Shown here in pieces: positions 54,447-64,000 of a stretch of DNA of 64,000 bases; the first letter of the stretch is position 1, and every line of letters starts with the position of its first letter. The DNA is from Dendrophyllia cribrosa. Lineage: Eukaryota; Cnidaria; Anthozoa; Scleractinia; Dendrophylliidae. The DNA lies in NCBI GenBank assembly GCA_024195265.1, contig JAJLRJ010000005.1, positions 46,861,894 through 46,925,893 of the forward strand. The letters run 5' to 3'. The notes below the pieces were generated by a model. That model had not been told where the DNA came from. It worked only from the letters and a program-made list of their open reading frames with translations, and ran no database searches. The translations under genes and the position numbers were made by a program.

Positions 54447-57400
54447 CTGTGAGTGTAAAGGCGAAATCAAAAGATCAAAACACTGGGGACTAAACCCCCT
54501 ACAAAAGTCCCTTATCTTTCAAAACAGTGATATAGTCCCTCCTTAATAACAAATAAATAAATAACTATTATTTCTGTGCCAGGAATAGGCCATTTGCACG
54601 ATGGCGTCGTTTGACTACAACTACCAGAATTCATTTCGTTTTTCCTTTCTTATTTAAATTTTGTAATCCCGGTGCGGTTTAAATAACAATGGGCCCTAAT
54701 TTGCACTACAAAACAAAAAACTGAAGGATTCTGGTAGTTGTAGTCATATGACGTCATCGTGCAAAATAGCCTATTACTGCAGTCACCCACTAAGTAAGGA
54801 AATAAATAAAAATAGTAATAAAAAAGAAACTAATATTAAAAATATATCAATCCTATTCCCTTCCTAATTATTTAAAAATTGATATTCCCTTCCCTTTTCA
54901 ATATTAATCATCAAATCAAATAAGCACCAAAAGAGAAAATTCATCAGTACCATTAACAGTGTTGAAAACTGAAGTTATTTTTTGCGATGCGCGAGCGGGA
55001 AACATAAATCACTTGATTTAAATGTCAATGAATTTAGCACGAAAATACTAATCGAGGACTAGAGACAGTTTTAACGTCCCCTACTGGAGACGGGACCGCT
55101 ATTTCTACGTGGTCATCCGAGCCACGTGAAGGGCATGCAACGAGCGAGCCCAGACTCGCTCATTGCTCATGTTTCGTGCTCGCATACCACAGACGCGTCT
55201 GTTCTAATCTAATCTAATACTATAATTCACAACGGTTTCACTCTGTTAATCAGGCTATCAAAACGTAGGCGTGTGGCAACGTTTATTCTTTGAGAGGCAA
55301 AATTGTTAAAACACAATTATCAATGTTAAATTATCTTACTTGAGCTTCAAGTATTGGAAATTGTTCTTGTAGTTTTTGCAAGCTATATATCCTTTCATTC
55401 GAGTCTGACAGCTCCTCCTCTCGTATCCGAATGTCTTCTTTCAACTTCTGTACGTGATCATCGGCTTCCTTCAAGTTGGCTGACACTTCACTGAATTGCG
55501 AGTGCAAAGCTGACTTTTCCATGTGTGCATTTCTTTCTTGTTCCTAAAAATGTTTATTTCTTTCATGAATGAGAGGAACAAGACAATAACGATCCATTTT
55601 CCTCCGCTAATTTTTATGCTTCAATCAACTCAGGGTTTGAATAGTTTGTAGGTAATTGCCTCTCCCATCTACCTTCTACAAAGACAATTTTATGGGTTTG
55701 TTTTAGGCACTCCCTCGTGAGCCAAAAAAAACACCTCCTCGCCATCTTCATGGGGAATTTTGTGGCATGCTATACATTTTGCAGGATGCAAGTTTCCTCT
55801 CGAACGCAAGCTTACGATTCCGTTTGGCCAGGACGGATGTTACTAAAACGGGGAATGGGGAATGGGGAATGGGGAATGGGGAATGGGGAATGGGGAATGG
55901 GGAATTGAAATGGGGAAATTCAAAATGGGAAATTGAATTTTTTTTTAGATTAATTGTTTATAATGCAGAATAAATTTTTTTCAGCGGCGATTATTGATAT
56001 CGATGCTTTATTTGAAATGTTCTGCGCCAAAGTAAAAGGAAAGGAATAAATTGATGATAACAGGAGAAGTGACCTTGCCTTGTTTTGTTATTTCACTGCC
56101 TGAAGCTATAAAGCCAGTAACGAAAAGAATTTCATAGAAATTGTACATCTAGTTTTCAGAGGTGGCGATAATTTTGGTTAAGACCAAAAATCGGGGCCTA
56201 GGTCGGGCGTTCGGCCACACTCTGAGTGTTTTCGTGAAGAATATTGTTTTGCGTGACATTTGCGTGACGTTTATGAACATGATTTCATTGATTGACATTG
56301 TAATTTGAGTAGCTTTATCTAGGAATCCGGTTTCAGTTAGTTTCACACGTGTCGGTGAATTCATGGATAACTTAACCGTTTTCAAGGTTTTATCAGTGAA
56401 CTCTGGAATCCCGTAACGAAGTAAGTTTTTAAAGTTGGTTTATTCCGTTTTCTAAGGCTTTGTTACTTTAAGTTGTTTCCTTTGATTTCTGTTAGACCGT
56501 ATTGTGAATAATGATTGTGTAATTGCACGCGTGATTTACTCAGTTAAATCTGTTCGTGTTTCTTGGTTCATACGATGTACTAACTCAGGCCGTTGCTATT
56601 GTTAAAGTAGGTTATTTGCTGTGTTTATTTCAGATCGAATAAAATTCTTGTAAAATCAAGAAATGTAAATATAATTTATACGATTCACGGGAATCCAGCG
56701 TTGAGGTATTTTGGCGGTTTTCGTCCGACGGACCACTGAGGACGAGATTGAAATATTGTGAGTACCAGCAGAGGTAGAGAACCCATGGAAGCAATACTTA
56801 TGCAAATTACCATTTGAAACCTTTCAAATTCATTATCTGCTTGGCGCGTCTGCTATACGAATTTTCAGTTTCGCTGCAGCCACTAGCTTGACAAGCGGGG
56901 CAAATCAGTACATTGTGTCTGATCACAGTTTCTCTTCCAACCAAACTTTATTATTTAGGAAAAATAAATGACAGTTTTTTAAAATGGGTAGCCAAATTTG
57001 GACTCCTTTGTCGTTCAGAGTTGAGCCGTGATTTGGATTCGGAATCCAAAAGGGGATCTTCGTTTTATAGTTTTGGTGGGGGTAAACTACAAAACGAAAA
57101 CCCTAATAATTTTTAAAGATTTTCACGTTACGTTTTTAGTGTGTTTGGTTGCCCGGCTGTATTTTTCTAGTATATCCAACGTTGTTTACGAATTTTCCAG
57201 CAGATTTGGAGGGGGTCTTCGTTTTATAGTTTTTTGGGGGGTAAACTATAAAACGAAGACCCTGATTATTTCACCGCTAAGTGGTCCTTTCAGCATATGA
57301 GTTATGTTTTATGACGTTTTGTGACTTTTCAGGATGGTACGACATAAAAAAAAATAGGGTTCTTCGGTCTTCGTTTTGGAGACACCCGAAGCGCCAAGCA

Positions 57401-60400
57401 TATAATGAATTTGACAGGTTTTAAGTGGAAATTTGCATAAACATTGGTTGCGCGTGATGCAATTTCATGAACTTCCATGGGTTCCCCGCAAGCGCTTTTG
57501 TCCTTCTCTACCTCTGCTGATCGGCTCACAATATTTCAATCTCGTCCTCACAGTGTGACCGAACGCCCGACCAAGGCCCCGATTTTTGGTGTTAACCAAA
57601 ATTATCACCACCTCTGAAAACTAGATGTACAATATCTATGAAATTCTTTTCGTTACTGGCTTAGCTTCAGGCAGTGAAATAATGAAACAAGGCAAGGTCA
57701 CTTCTGTTATCATCAATTTATTCCTTTCCTTTTATTTTGGCGCAGAACGTTTCAAATAAAGCGTGGATATCGATAATAAATCGCCACTGAAAAAAAATTA
57801 AAAAAAATTCAATTTCCCATTTTAATTCCCCATTCCCCATTCCCCATTCCCCATTCCCCATTCCCCATTCCCCATTCCCCATTTTAGTAACATCCGGCCA
57901 GGACTTGTCTATACTTGTGATGGCTTGCGATCACTTTGATGGAGCGCAAATTTCTTCGCAAGTAGACGCAAGTTTGTACGGGGATGCTCCGCACCGAGGT
58001 CCAAACCCTTATCCTTTCATATACCGTTTTTGACAGAAAGGGCAGCCCTTCCATATACCTTTTATTGAAAATGGTACCCCTTTCATATTGCCTTTGCGTG
58101 CGTCTGTTATATTTTGAAAGACCGTTTTTATAATACTTCAATGGCAGTTTTCCCTAACTTTTTGTACTTCAACTCGTGTTTTCATTACCCTGTCCTTTAC
58201 TTCGTGAAATCCCAACCCTTTCATATACTTCAACTCGTGAAATCCCTACCCTTTCATATACCTCCAGCCTCAAAAAGGTACCCCTTTCGGGCGGAGCATC
58301 CCCGTATAGCCCATTATAGGGAGTACCCCCACCTCCCCCAGGGTCAAGCGACCAATTACAAGCATGAACGCGCGGGACTGAGCCGACCAAACTTGTGTGT
58401 ACTGACGAGTTAACTTACGATTCCGTTTGACCACCTAGCGCAACATAGTAACTTATAATAACTTTATTTTACGTCGAAAAAGTGGGGAGTGGTTGTCCAA
58501 GTCTCCCGAGCCAGACGCTCATATTAAAAACGCTCGACTAGAAAAAAAAAATTAACCAGTTTCAAAAAATGAAAGTGATTTGAAAATTGAACCACAACAT
58601 ATACAGTTCATGCACTGGCACCCTGTGAACTTTACATTATTCAAATGAGAGCGAAATTGTGCTATTGTGGTCGAGGATTTGGTGATAGCTGGTAACTGGT
58701 TCCACATGTGAGCTATCATATACAAAATAGAGTTGTGCACGACAAGGCTGTTATATGAAGGCTGCACAGCATTTAAGCCACTGCCACGTAAATTATATTT
58801 AGTTAACCCAGGTGTAAAAAACTGGGAAATATTAACAAGTTAATGCAAGTTGTCATTTTGTAAGTTGCGTTGACTTGCGTTTTCATTTAGCCAGGGTTTT
58901 TAAGTTACAAGAAGCACTGTATGTAATGTTTACTACATGAGCGGCAGTGTTGTATCGGCCTATACAATCACGAGGCGCAGCTGAGTGAATGTATAGTGCC
59001 AATACAACACGGATGCGAATGTAGTAAACAACTTGTAAAATTCACATTCCAGATACAACTCACTAGTGGTTGTATCTCATTTACAGGGTTAACCATGTGA
59101 TTGGAATGGCTCATTTCTATTTGTTAGTACCCTTATGAATTATTAATGAATTTTACAAGAATTGGAGATGAGGCATGCATGATCATGGAAGCTTACTTTA
59201 CTAGTATCCAAAGTTGTGTGGTAGGACCGCAGCAACTCCTCATATTCTCCCACAACATGTTGATGCTCCTCCTGAAGTTGATGAAATGTTTTGCTACAAA
59301 ATTATAAGGAAAGCATACAAAATTATTGAATTTAAGACATTTCTTTCTTTAAAATGGAATATATGGTTGACCTCTAATACCCAGCTTGCTGAGCACTAAG
59401 TGAATCATTTCCAATATTAACTTATTGCATAGAATCTCCAGTCTGCTAGCAGCCAGTTGTAGCATGTGAACAGGCCCCCCAGTTGGGCATAATTACTTTA
59501 ACATGAACTGTACTACACAGGCTACCCAACTTGCTACTGAACTGTAATACGCAGGAAAACTACATGTAGTACTTACTTGACCGCTGCATGCTGTGCACGA
59601 GTCTTCTGTAATTCCCCTTCACAATTTGTTAGTTGGGTTTTAAGAGTCTTGATGATATCATCTCTCCGCTGTCTCTGATTTTCACTGTCTTGTGTCACTT
59701 TATGAAGATGCTCTTGATACATATTTTCTCTAAAAAAAAAGAACAAAGAAAGCAAATGTGTGTTTTAATGTTGGATAGAAGAAGGATACAAGGATAATAA
59801 TAATAACTTTATTTATTGCTCTTCGGCTAAAAGAATTATGATCCTGTGCAATAAAAGAATTACGAGAGTTGCCAAGCTTCGCCTTGGCAGTTCTCTTCAC
59901 TCCCAGAATGCACAGATACCTGGGAAGTCCAGAACTTGCATATGAAAGAAATGGGGGAGCTTGCCGTGCCTTTTAGATGTTAAAAATGCAGTTTGGTTAT
60001 TGTCCAGAGTGCTCAGTTTAAATGTGAATATGAAACGTTGCTTCACTGACCCCACCCCCTGCATCCAACTACCCACCCTCCCCTCCCTCCAATCCCATCC
60101 TTATGGGTAAGGTAGGTGACCATAAAATATATTGCGGGCTCAATGTTAACAGCCGATCTACCAAAATTTTGTAAAAAGGATCTGTTGATGAAGACTCACT
60201 GTTGCTGTATATCCTCCTTCAGTCTCTCCAGCTCTATCACAAGTGCTTGATTTTCCTGAATGAGTTGAGTTACTTGAGCCTTCAAGTGCTCCTCAGTGGT
60301 CTGAGCTGTTGCCATTGCTGTGTCTTTAGTTTGTAATTCCTCCTTTAACAGGAGCACTTCTCGTTCGTGTGTCTTACTCAGCTGTCTCTTTACAGACTCT

Positions 60401-63400
60401 GTCTCTTGTTCTCTGAAACAGTAAAAATAATTTACATATTCAGCACTGCAGTTAGATGGGACTGTAGAGTGTAGTAAAATGACTAAAGTAATATCCCACG
60501 GGTCAGGAACCCCAGGTGGTGACAGGGTTACAACATGTCAGGGAGATACAAATCAATATCCTAAAGGGCAGGATCCCTAGGGGGTCATTGGATTTAAAAG
60601 TGACAGGGAGGTATCAATCAAATAATGTGACAGGGTGGTCAATTATTCCCAAGGATAGCAACCCTGTGGGGTGAACCAAAATTTTTTTAAAAATATAAAT
60701 AACATTACAACCATTATGTCGAGCTTTTCTGTTACCCTGAGAAATTTAGTGTCGTTTAATCTAGAAAATAAAACTTACTGTTTTGTGAAATCTGCCTTTT
60801 GTTGCTCACATTCTATTAAAAGATTCTCATTTTCCTGAACAAGTTGAGCAATGTGTGCCTTCAGTTGTTCTTCACTGGTCTGAGCAGTTGCCATTGCTGT
60901 GGTTTTAGTTTGTAATTCCTCCTTTAACAATAACACTTGTTGTTCATGTGTCTCACTCAACTGTCTTTTCAGTGACTGGGTCTCTTCTTCTTTTTTTTGC
61001 ACGAGCACTTCTTTGTTCTTTAGAGCCTCAACCAGTTGATGCTGAAGGCTCTCTTTTTCTTTAAGAAGCTGTTGAAAGACAGAAGATTTGAATGTCATAT
61101 CTGAATGAATCCTGTCTACAGGAAATTTAAATTCTTGCAGCAAAGGGGTTATTATTATTATTATAATAATAATTTAGGTATTATTATTAATAGGAAATAC
61201 TTAAAGGTTCCAAAGCTAAAATGACAAACTTTAAAAATACTCCTAATCGAATGTGTTATTCTGGAAAATATCAATACCTCCCCCACAGAAAGTTTGTTTA
61301 GTTTAACCTTAACACCCCCCGCCCCCACCAACCCTATGGAAATTCCAGTTTGGGTTCATACTTTCCTTTAAAATATTCGGCTTTACAGACCCCCCTCCTT
61401 CCCAGAATTTCCAATGACCTTCCATAGGGGGAGTATCAATATTAAACCGGACCACACAATGACCTTTTTTTGCAAAATACCATTATTGATAATTAAGTGC
61501 AGTGGGACCTCCATTGAGGGGAAACCATTGGGACCAGGAGAAGTGTCCCCTTGGCTCAAGGTCATGGCATACAGACTTAATAGAGTTGTACCGTGTCCCT
61601 TTAATAGGGATGGTAATTACAAAGTTAATATGAGCATTTCGCCAGCTGAGACCAGGAGAACTGTCTCCTTAATGGAGGTGTCCCTTTAACCCTTTAAGCC
61701 CTAAGAGTGATCAGCAACAAATTTCTAGTTGTAATATCAATGCCTTATCAATCAAAAAGGTCATGAGAATTAAGGACATAATCACACAAGATGTGTTCTC
61801 TTGATATCAAAACAATTTCTCCCCACTGCTTTTATAGGAAATGTATAGGAACAAGAAATGAGAATTTAAATTTTGATATAAGGGCTTAAAAGGTTAACAG
61901 AGGTAATAATTACAAACTAAGATTATAATAATTGAAGGCTTTCCTGCAAAAAGGGCCTATATTGCTTTTTGGGCTGATTTTCATTTTTTGCAGGATTGAA
62001 CTAATTTTTGGCAGACTGACTTGTTTTGACATGACAAACATTGCTCTGTAATTTTTTTTGCTGATTTGTGCCTTGTTTTCGAGAAATAAATTTCTTTTGT
62101 TTCTGGTTAAACAATACCTTTGCATGGCTTTCCAATATGCAGCCACATTTTTTTTGCAACGTTATTTCTCGAAAACAAGGCGCAAATCAGCAAAAAAAAA
62201 TTACGAAACAATGTTTGTCATGTCAAAACAAGTCAGTCTGCCAAACATTAGCTCGATCCTGCAAAACATGAAAATCGGTTCAAAAAGCAATATAGGCCCT
62301 TTTTGCAGGAAAGCCTTCAATAATTGATGACACTTTGCCCGCCGAGACCAGGAGAAGAGTTATTAACCCACTGACACCTTAACCGCCCCAAACCGCCCGT
62401 GACGGAACCACGGTCCTTCTACCATTTGTGACGTCATCCCTTTTTATGATTAAAACTTGTCTTTTGTACCTAAGGGCCGATTCGCACTAGCGGACAAGTT
62501 TGAAATGTCATGACATTTTTGACAAAAACAAAATTGTCGCGACAAGTCAGAGACATTTTGAAGAAAACAAAAGGTATAATTATTAGTACAATAGCTCTGC
62601 ACGTGCTTCTGGCATCCTTGTACATTTCTCGGCACGGTCGTCTTGAGCAAACATCAAATAATTATGCAGGCAGGTCCACGTGGTGAAAAATGTTAAAACG
62701 ATTTGCATTTGAAGTGCGCGTGTACTGATGTTTTTGTGCTCGTGCGGGGTAATGTCGCAAGAAAACTATTATTTTTCCCGTCCATTTATCGGCACAAACT
62801 GGTTCCCTCCGCATTCTCTTGTTCCAACCCCGGTATTACCATCCTTCCACGACGTCACCTCGGCAAGTTATGAAGCAAGTGGCGTTTCGACAGATGTTAA
62901 CGCCACACAATCGTCCACGAAGCGGGACTATGATAAATGGGCAAAGGACGAAATTTCGCGTGTTGTTTTTTAGTACTATCCAGACCAAACACAATAGCCA
63001 ATCAACAACGTATTGTTATCTGGCATTACGAGGGGCATTGGAATGCGACTTGTCATGAATTGTCCTGCCTTGAGGCAGGACAACGGCCCCTTTGAAGATT
63101 TGTCCGTTTTGACAAAATTTGCACTTGTCCAACAAGGCGTTCGCACTTGTTTTTGCGATTGTTTGACAAAATGTATCGCGCGTGAAACGCTGACCAATCA
63201 TAAGACAACTGATTCTTTGTTTTCTTGAATTGTTGGACAAGTTCTAGGTCTCAAAAAATGTATTCGCACTTGTTTTCTGTAACAAGTGACACATTAATGA
63301 AGAAATCTACAAATTGTTACAAAATTTGTCCGCTAGTGCGAATCGGCCCTAACTCAAGCAGAAGGAAGAAATCTTTCAAAAAGTGCCCAAATGAGAGAGC

Positions 63401-63825
63401 TCCCGTAAATTGGGCCAGATTTATATGCAAAAAACCTATCAGATTTGACTGCAAAATTGAAGAAAAATCTGGTCTTCCTACCACTTGCCACTTCTTGTTG
63501 TTGGACAATTTGCTGCAATTTGCCTCCATAGCAATAAAAAAAAACAAACGGCATTAATGGCTTCAAATTGCCGTTTCTGCAAGTTGTCTAGGAGTCAATG
63601 GGTTAATAAGCCTATAGTTGACTATTTTGAACTGTATCAGGAACAGTTCCTTTTGCTAAAACAAACCTGTTTATAAGCCTCCTCCTTCTCAAGAACAGCA
63701 TTTTCCCTGTTAAGAATATCATTATCACGTTTCTGGTAGTTCCAGAGCTGATTTCTAACTTTGACAAACTTTTCCTTGAGATCGGCATCTCCTACCGCTC
63801 CAAGTACCTCCTCTGCACTGGCCTG
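53901..63825 (-). CDS. OPTN: Optineurin/NEMO-like ubiquitin-binding coiled-coil protein, 3' part of gene
   Basis: Seven exons on the minus strand: 63667-63825, 60779-61068, 60200-60412, 59577-59729, 59197-59293, 55340-55543, 53901-54446; 1662 nt, 553 residues to the stop, with all junctions GT-AG and in phase. The 5' end is outside the window. The protein is almost wholly coiled coil, then a UBAN motif (YQADFQVEREAREK) that binds linear or K63 ubiquitin chains, SMAEMQRRHG as in optineurin, a Pro/Gln linker and two C-X2-C...H-X3/4-C fingers (CPICRRDFPDLD; CPKCMGEFPDYD). Optineurin and NEMO act in selective autophagy and NF-kB signalling. The RHG segment favours optineurin over NEMO; having two fingers is unlike either vertebrate protein. 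Confidence 0.85.
54586..54773. mobile_element. MITE, 188 bp, in OPTN-like last intron
   Basis: Inverted ends TAGGCCATTTGCACGATGGC / GTCATCGTGCAAAATAGCCTA with inner GACTACAACTACCAGAAT / ATTCTGGTAGTTGTAGTC. Confidence 0.85.
55340..55543 (-). CDS. OPTN: OPTN-like coiled-coil exon
   Basis: Acceptor TTTTTAG|GAACAA, donor GCTCAA|GTAAGA; 68 codons of Glu/Leu/Gln-rich heptads leading straight into the UBAN exon. Confidence 0.85.
55826..55834. repeat. 9-bp target duplication GGCCAGGAC, left
   Basis: Repeated at 57896-57904 on the other side of the transposon. Confidence 0.85.
56227..56735. mobile_element. Probable solo LTR nested in the transposon
   Basis: This 509-bp segment is absent from the right arm of the host transposon. 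It starts TGTTTTCG, ends GGACCA (TG...CA), and is bounded by CTGAG on both sides, a 5-bp duplication. An AATAAA lies near 56638. These are hallmarks of a recombined LTR retrotransposon. Confidence 0.65.
57052..57105. repeat. Hairpin, GATCTTCGTTTTATAGTTT type
   Basis: Imperfect palindrome inside the transposon; a second, nearly perfect copy lies at 57209-57264 (GGGTCTTCGTTTTATAG... ...CTATAAAACGAAGACCC). Confidence 0.8.
57896..57904. repeat. 9-bp target duplication GGCCAGGAC, right
   Basis: Matches 55826-55834. Confidence 0.85.
57905..59196. other. OPTN-like intron with low-copy direct repeats
   Basis: Around 58010-58290 several CCCTTTCATATACC / CTTCAACTCGTGAAATCCC words repeat within 30-60 bp. 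No exon recognised. Confidence 0.6.
59197..59293 (-). CDS. OPTN: OPTN-like coiled-coil exon, 97 nt
   Basis: Acceptor TTTGTAG|CAAAAC, donor AGTAAA|GTAAGC. Phase fits both neighbours. Sequence FHQLQEEHQHVVGEYEELL. Confidence 0.8.
59577..59729 (-). CDS. OPTN: OPTN-like coiled-coil exon, 153 nt
   Basis: Acceptor TTTTTTTAG|AGAAAA, donor GTCAA|GTAAGT. Charged helical repeat including RQRRDDIIKTLKTQL. Confidence 0.85.
60200..60412 (-). CDS. OPTN: OPTN-like coiled-coil exon, duplicate B
   Basis: Acceptor TTTCAG|AGAACA, donor CAACA|GTGAGT. About 70 residues closely matching the C-terminal part of the next upstream exon (shared core AMATAQT, LLLKEELQTK). Confidence 0.88.
60779..61068 (-). CDS. OPTN: OPTN-like coiled-coil exon, duplicate A
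   Basis: Acceptor CAACAG|CTTCTT, donor AAACA|GTAAGT; 96 codons plus two bases. Its last ~65 residues match exon 60200-60412. Confidence 0.88.
61931..62321. mobile_element. Foldback element, ~390 bp
   Basis: Arms of about 170 bp: ATTGAAGGCTTTCCTGCAAA... against ...TTTGCAGGAAAGCCTTCAAT, continuing through CGAGAAATAA / TTATTTCTCG with short mismatches. No coding capacity. Confidence 0.88.
62474..63349. mobile_element. PIF/Harbinger-like MITE, 876 bp
   Basis: Ends GGGCCGATTCGCACTAGCGG and CCGCTAGTGCGAATCGGCCC are exact inverted copies, with the inversion continuing about eight more bases, flanked by a TAA duplication (62471-62473, 63350-63352). TAA is the Harbinger target. No transposase seen. 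Confidence 0.85.
63667..63825 (-). CDS. OPTN: OPTN-like most 5' exon in window
   Basis: Acceptor TACCAG|CAGGCC, donor AAACAG|GTTTGT; 53 codons, helical, with WNYQKRDNDILNRENAVLE. Earlier exons lie beyond 64,000. Confidence 0.75.
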
Positions 63826-64000
63826 CTGGTACAACAATAATAATAAAAAAACATTTTAATTTCCAGTAATTACTTAAACTTAATAATCCTTATGAAAATA
63901 ATCAAAGAAGCAATAAAGTAAATGTTGTAGTTTAAAATGATCTTAGGTTAAAATGATTTTAAACTAGTTTGATTTGTACTTTTCTTTGTCTTAGGATTAT

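Larger units (their letters stand above)
55835..57895. mobile_element. Non-autonomous DNA transposon with ~390-bp TIRs (MULE-like)
   Basis: Ends GGATGTTACTAAAA and TTTTAGTAACATCC are inverted, and the inversion extends, with small indels, for roughly 390 bp on each side and again inward to about 56,795/57,475. Subterminal (GGGGAAT)n / (ATTCCCC)n arrays sit just inside both ends. Flanking 9-bp direct repeats and long TIRs are typical of Mutator-like elements. There is no transposase frame. The left arm is interrupted by a probable solo LTR. Confidence 0.88.

Overview
The window is eukaryotic, animal, and most probably cnidarian (stony coral or sea anemone; this taxon call is inference). It holds split host genes with GT-AG introns, AT-rich spacers, many short inverted-repeat transposons, and one large virus-like DNA transposon of a kind abundant in cnidarian genomes. 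No rRNA, tRNA or CRISPR array was recognised.

Layout. (1) About 1-20,145: gene-poor DNA with microsatellites, tandem repeats and MITE-like hairpins; no convincing gene. (2) 20,280-37,173: a 16.9-kb Polinton/Maverick (adintovirus-like) element with 231-bp terminal inverted repeats (TIRs). Each TIR carries a 125-bp palindrome at its outer end. The element interrupts an older host palindromic repeat and is flanked by a GAAGG duplication. (3) 39,589-48,771, minus strand: a complete six-exon testin (TES) gene with PET and three LIM domains. (4) 48,772-53,900: intergenic DNA with MITEs. (5) 53,901-63,825, minus strand: the 3' seven exons of an optineurin/NEMO-like ubiquitin-binding coiled-coil gene; its 5' end lies beyond the window. 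Its introns hold a 2.06-kb DNA transposon with 9-bp target duplications and a nested probable solo LTR, a Harbinger-like MITE and a 390-bp foldback.

The element. From left to right it encodes zinc-finger proteins (+), a zinc-ribbon candidate late transcription factor (-), a hydrophobic protein (-), a candidate penton/minor capsid protein (-), a small Gly/Pro-rich protein and a 521-residue tail-anchored protein (+), a coiled-coil membrane protein (-), a probable double-jelly-roll major capsid protein (+), an A32/FtsK-like packaging ATPase (+), a run of small mostly membrane proteins (+), a DDE integrase (+) and a protein-primed type DNA polymerase B (-). Nearly every gene has a TATATAC-type box a few bases upstream of its ATG. 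Replication and regulatory genes have an additional CAATTG box at fixed distance; virion genes do not. This suggests two expression classes.

State of the element. The virion genes are open, but the polymerase has two reading-frame breaks (one with an apparent deletion), the integrase has a one-base shift and one small gene has two nonsense codons. It therefore looks like a recently fixed, no longer autonomous viral copy. The two TIRs differ at only about four positions. No stand-alone adenain-type protease was found.
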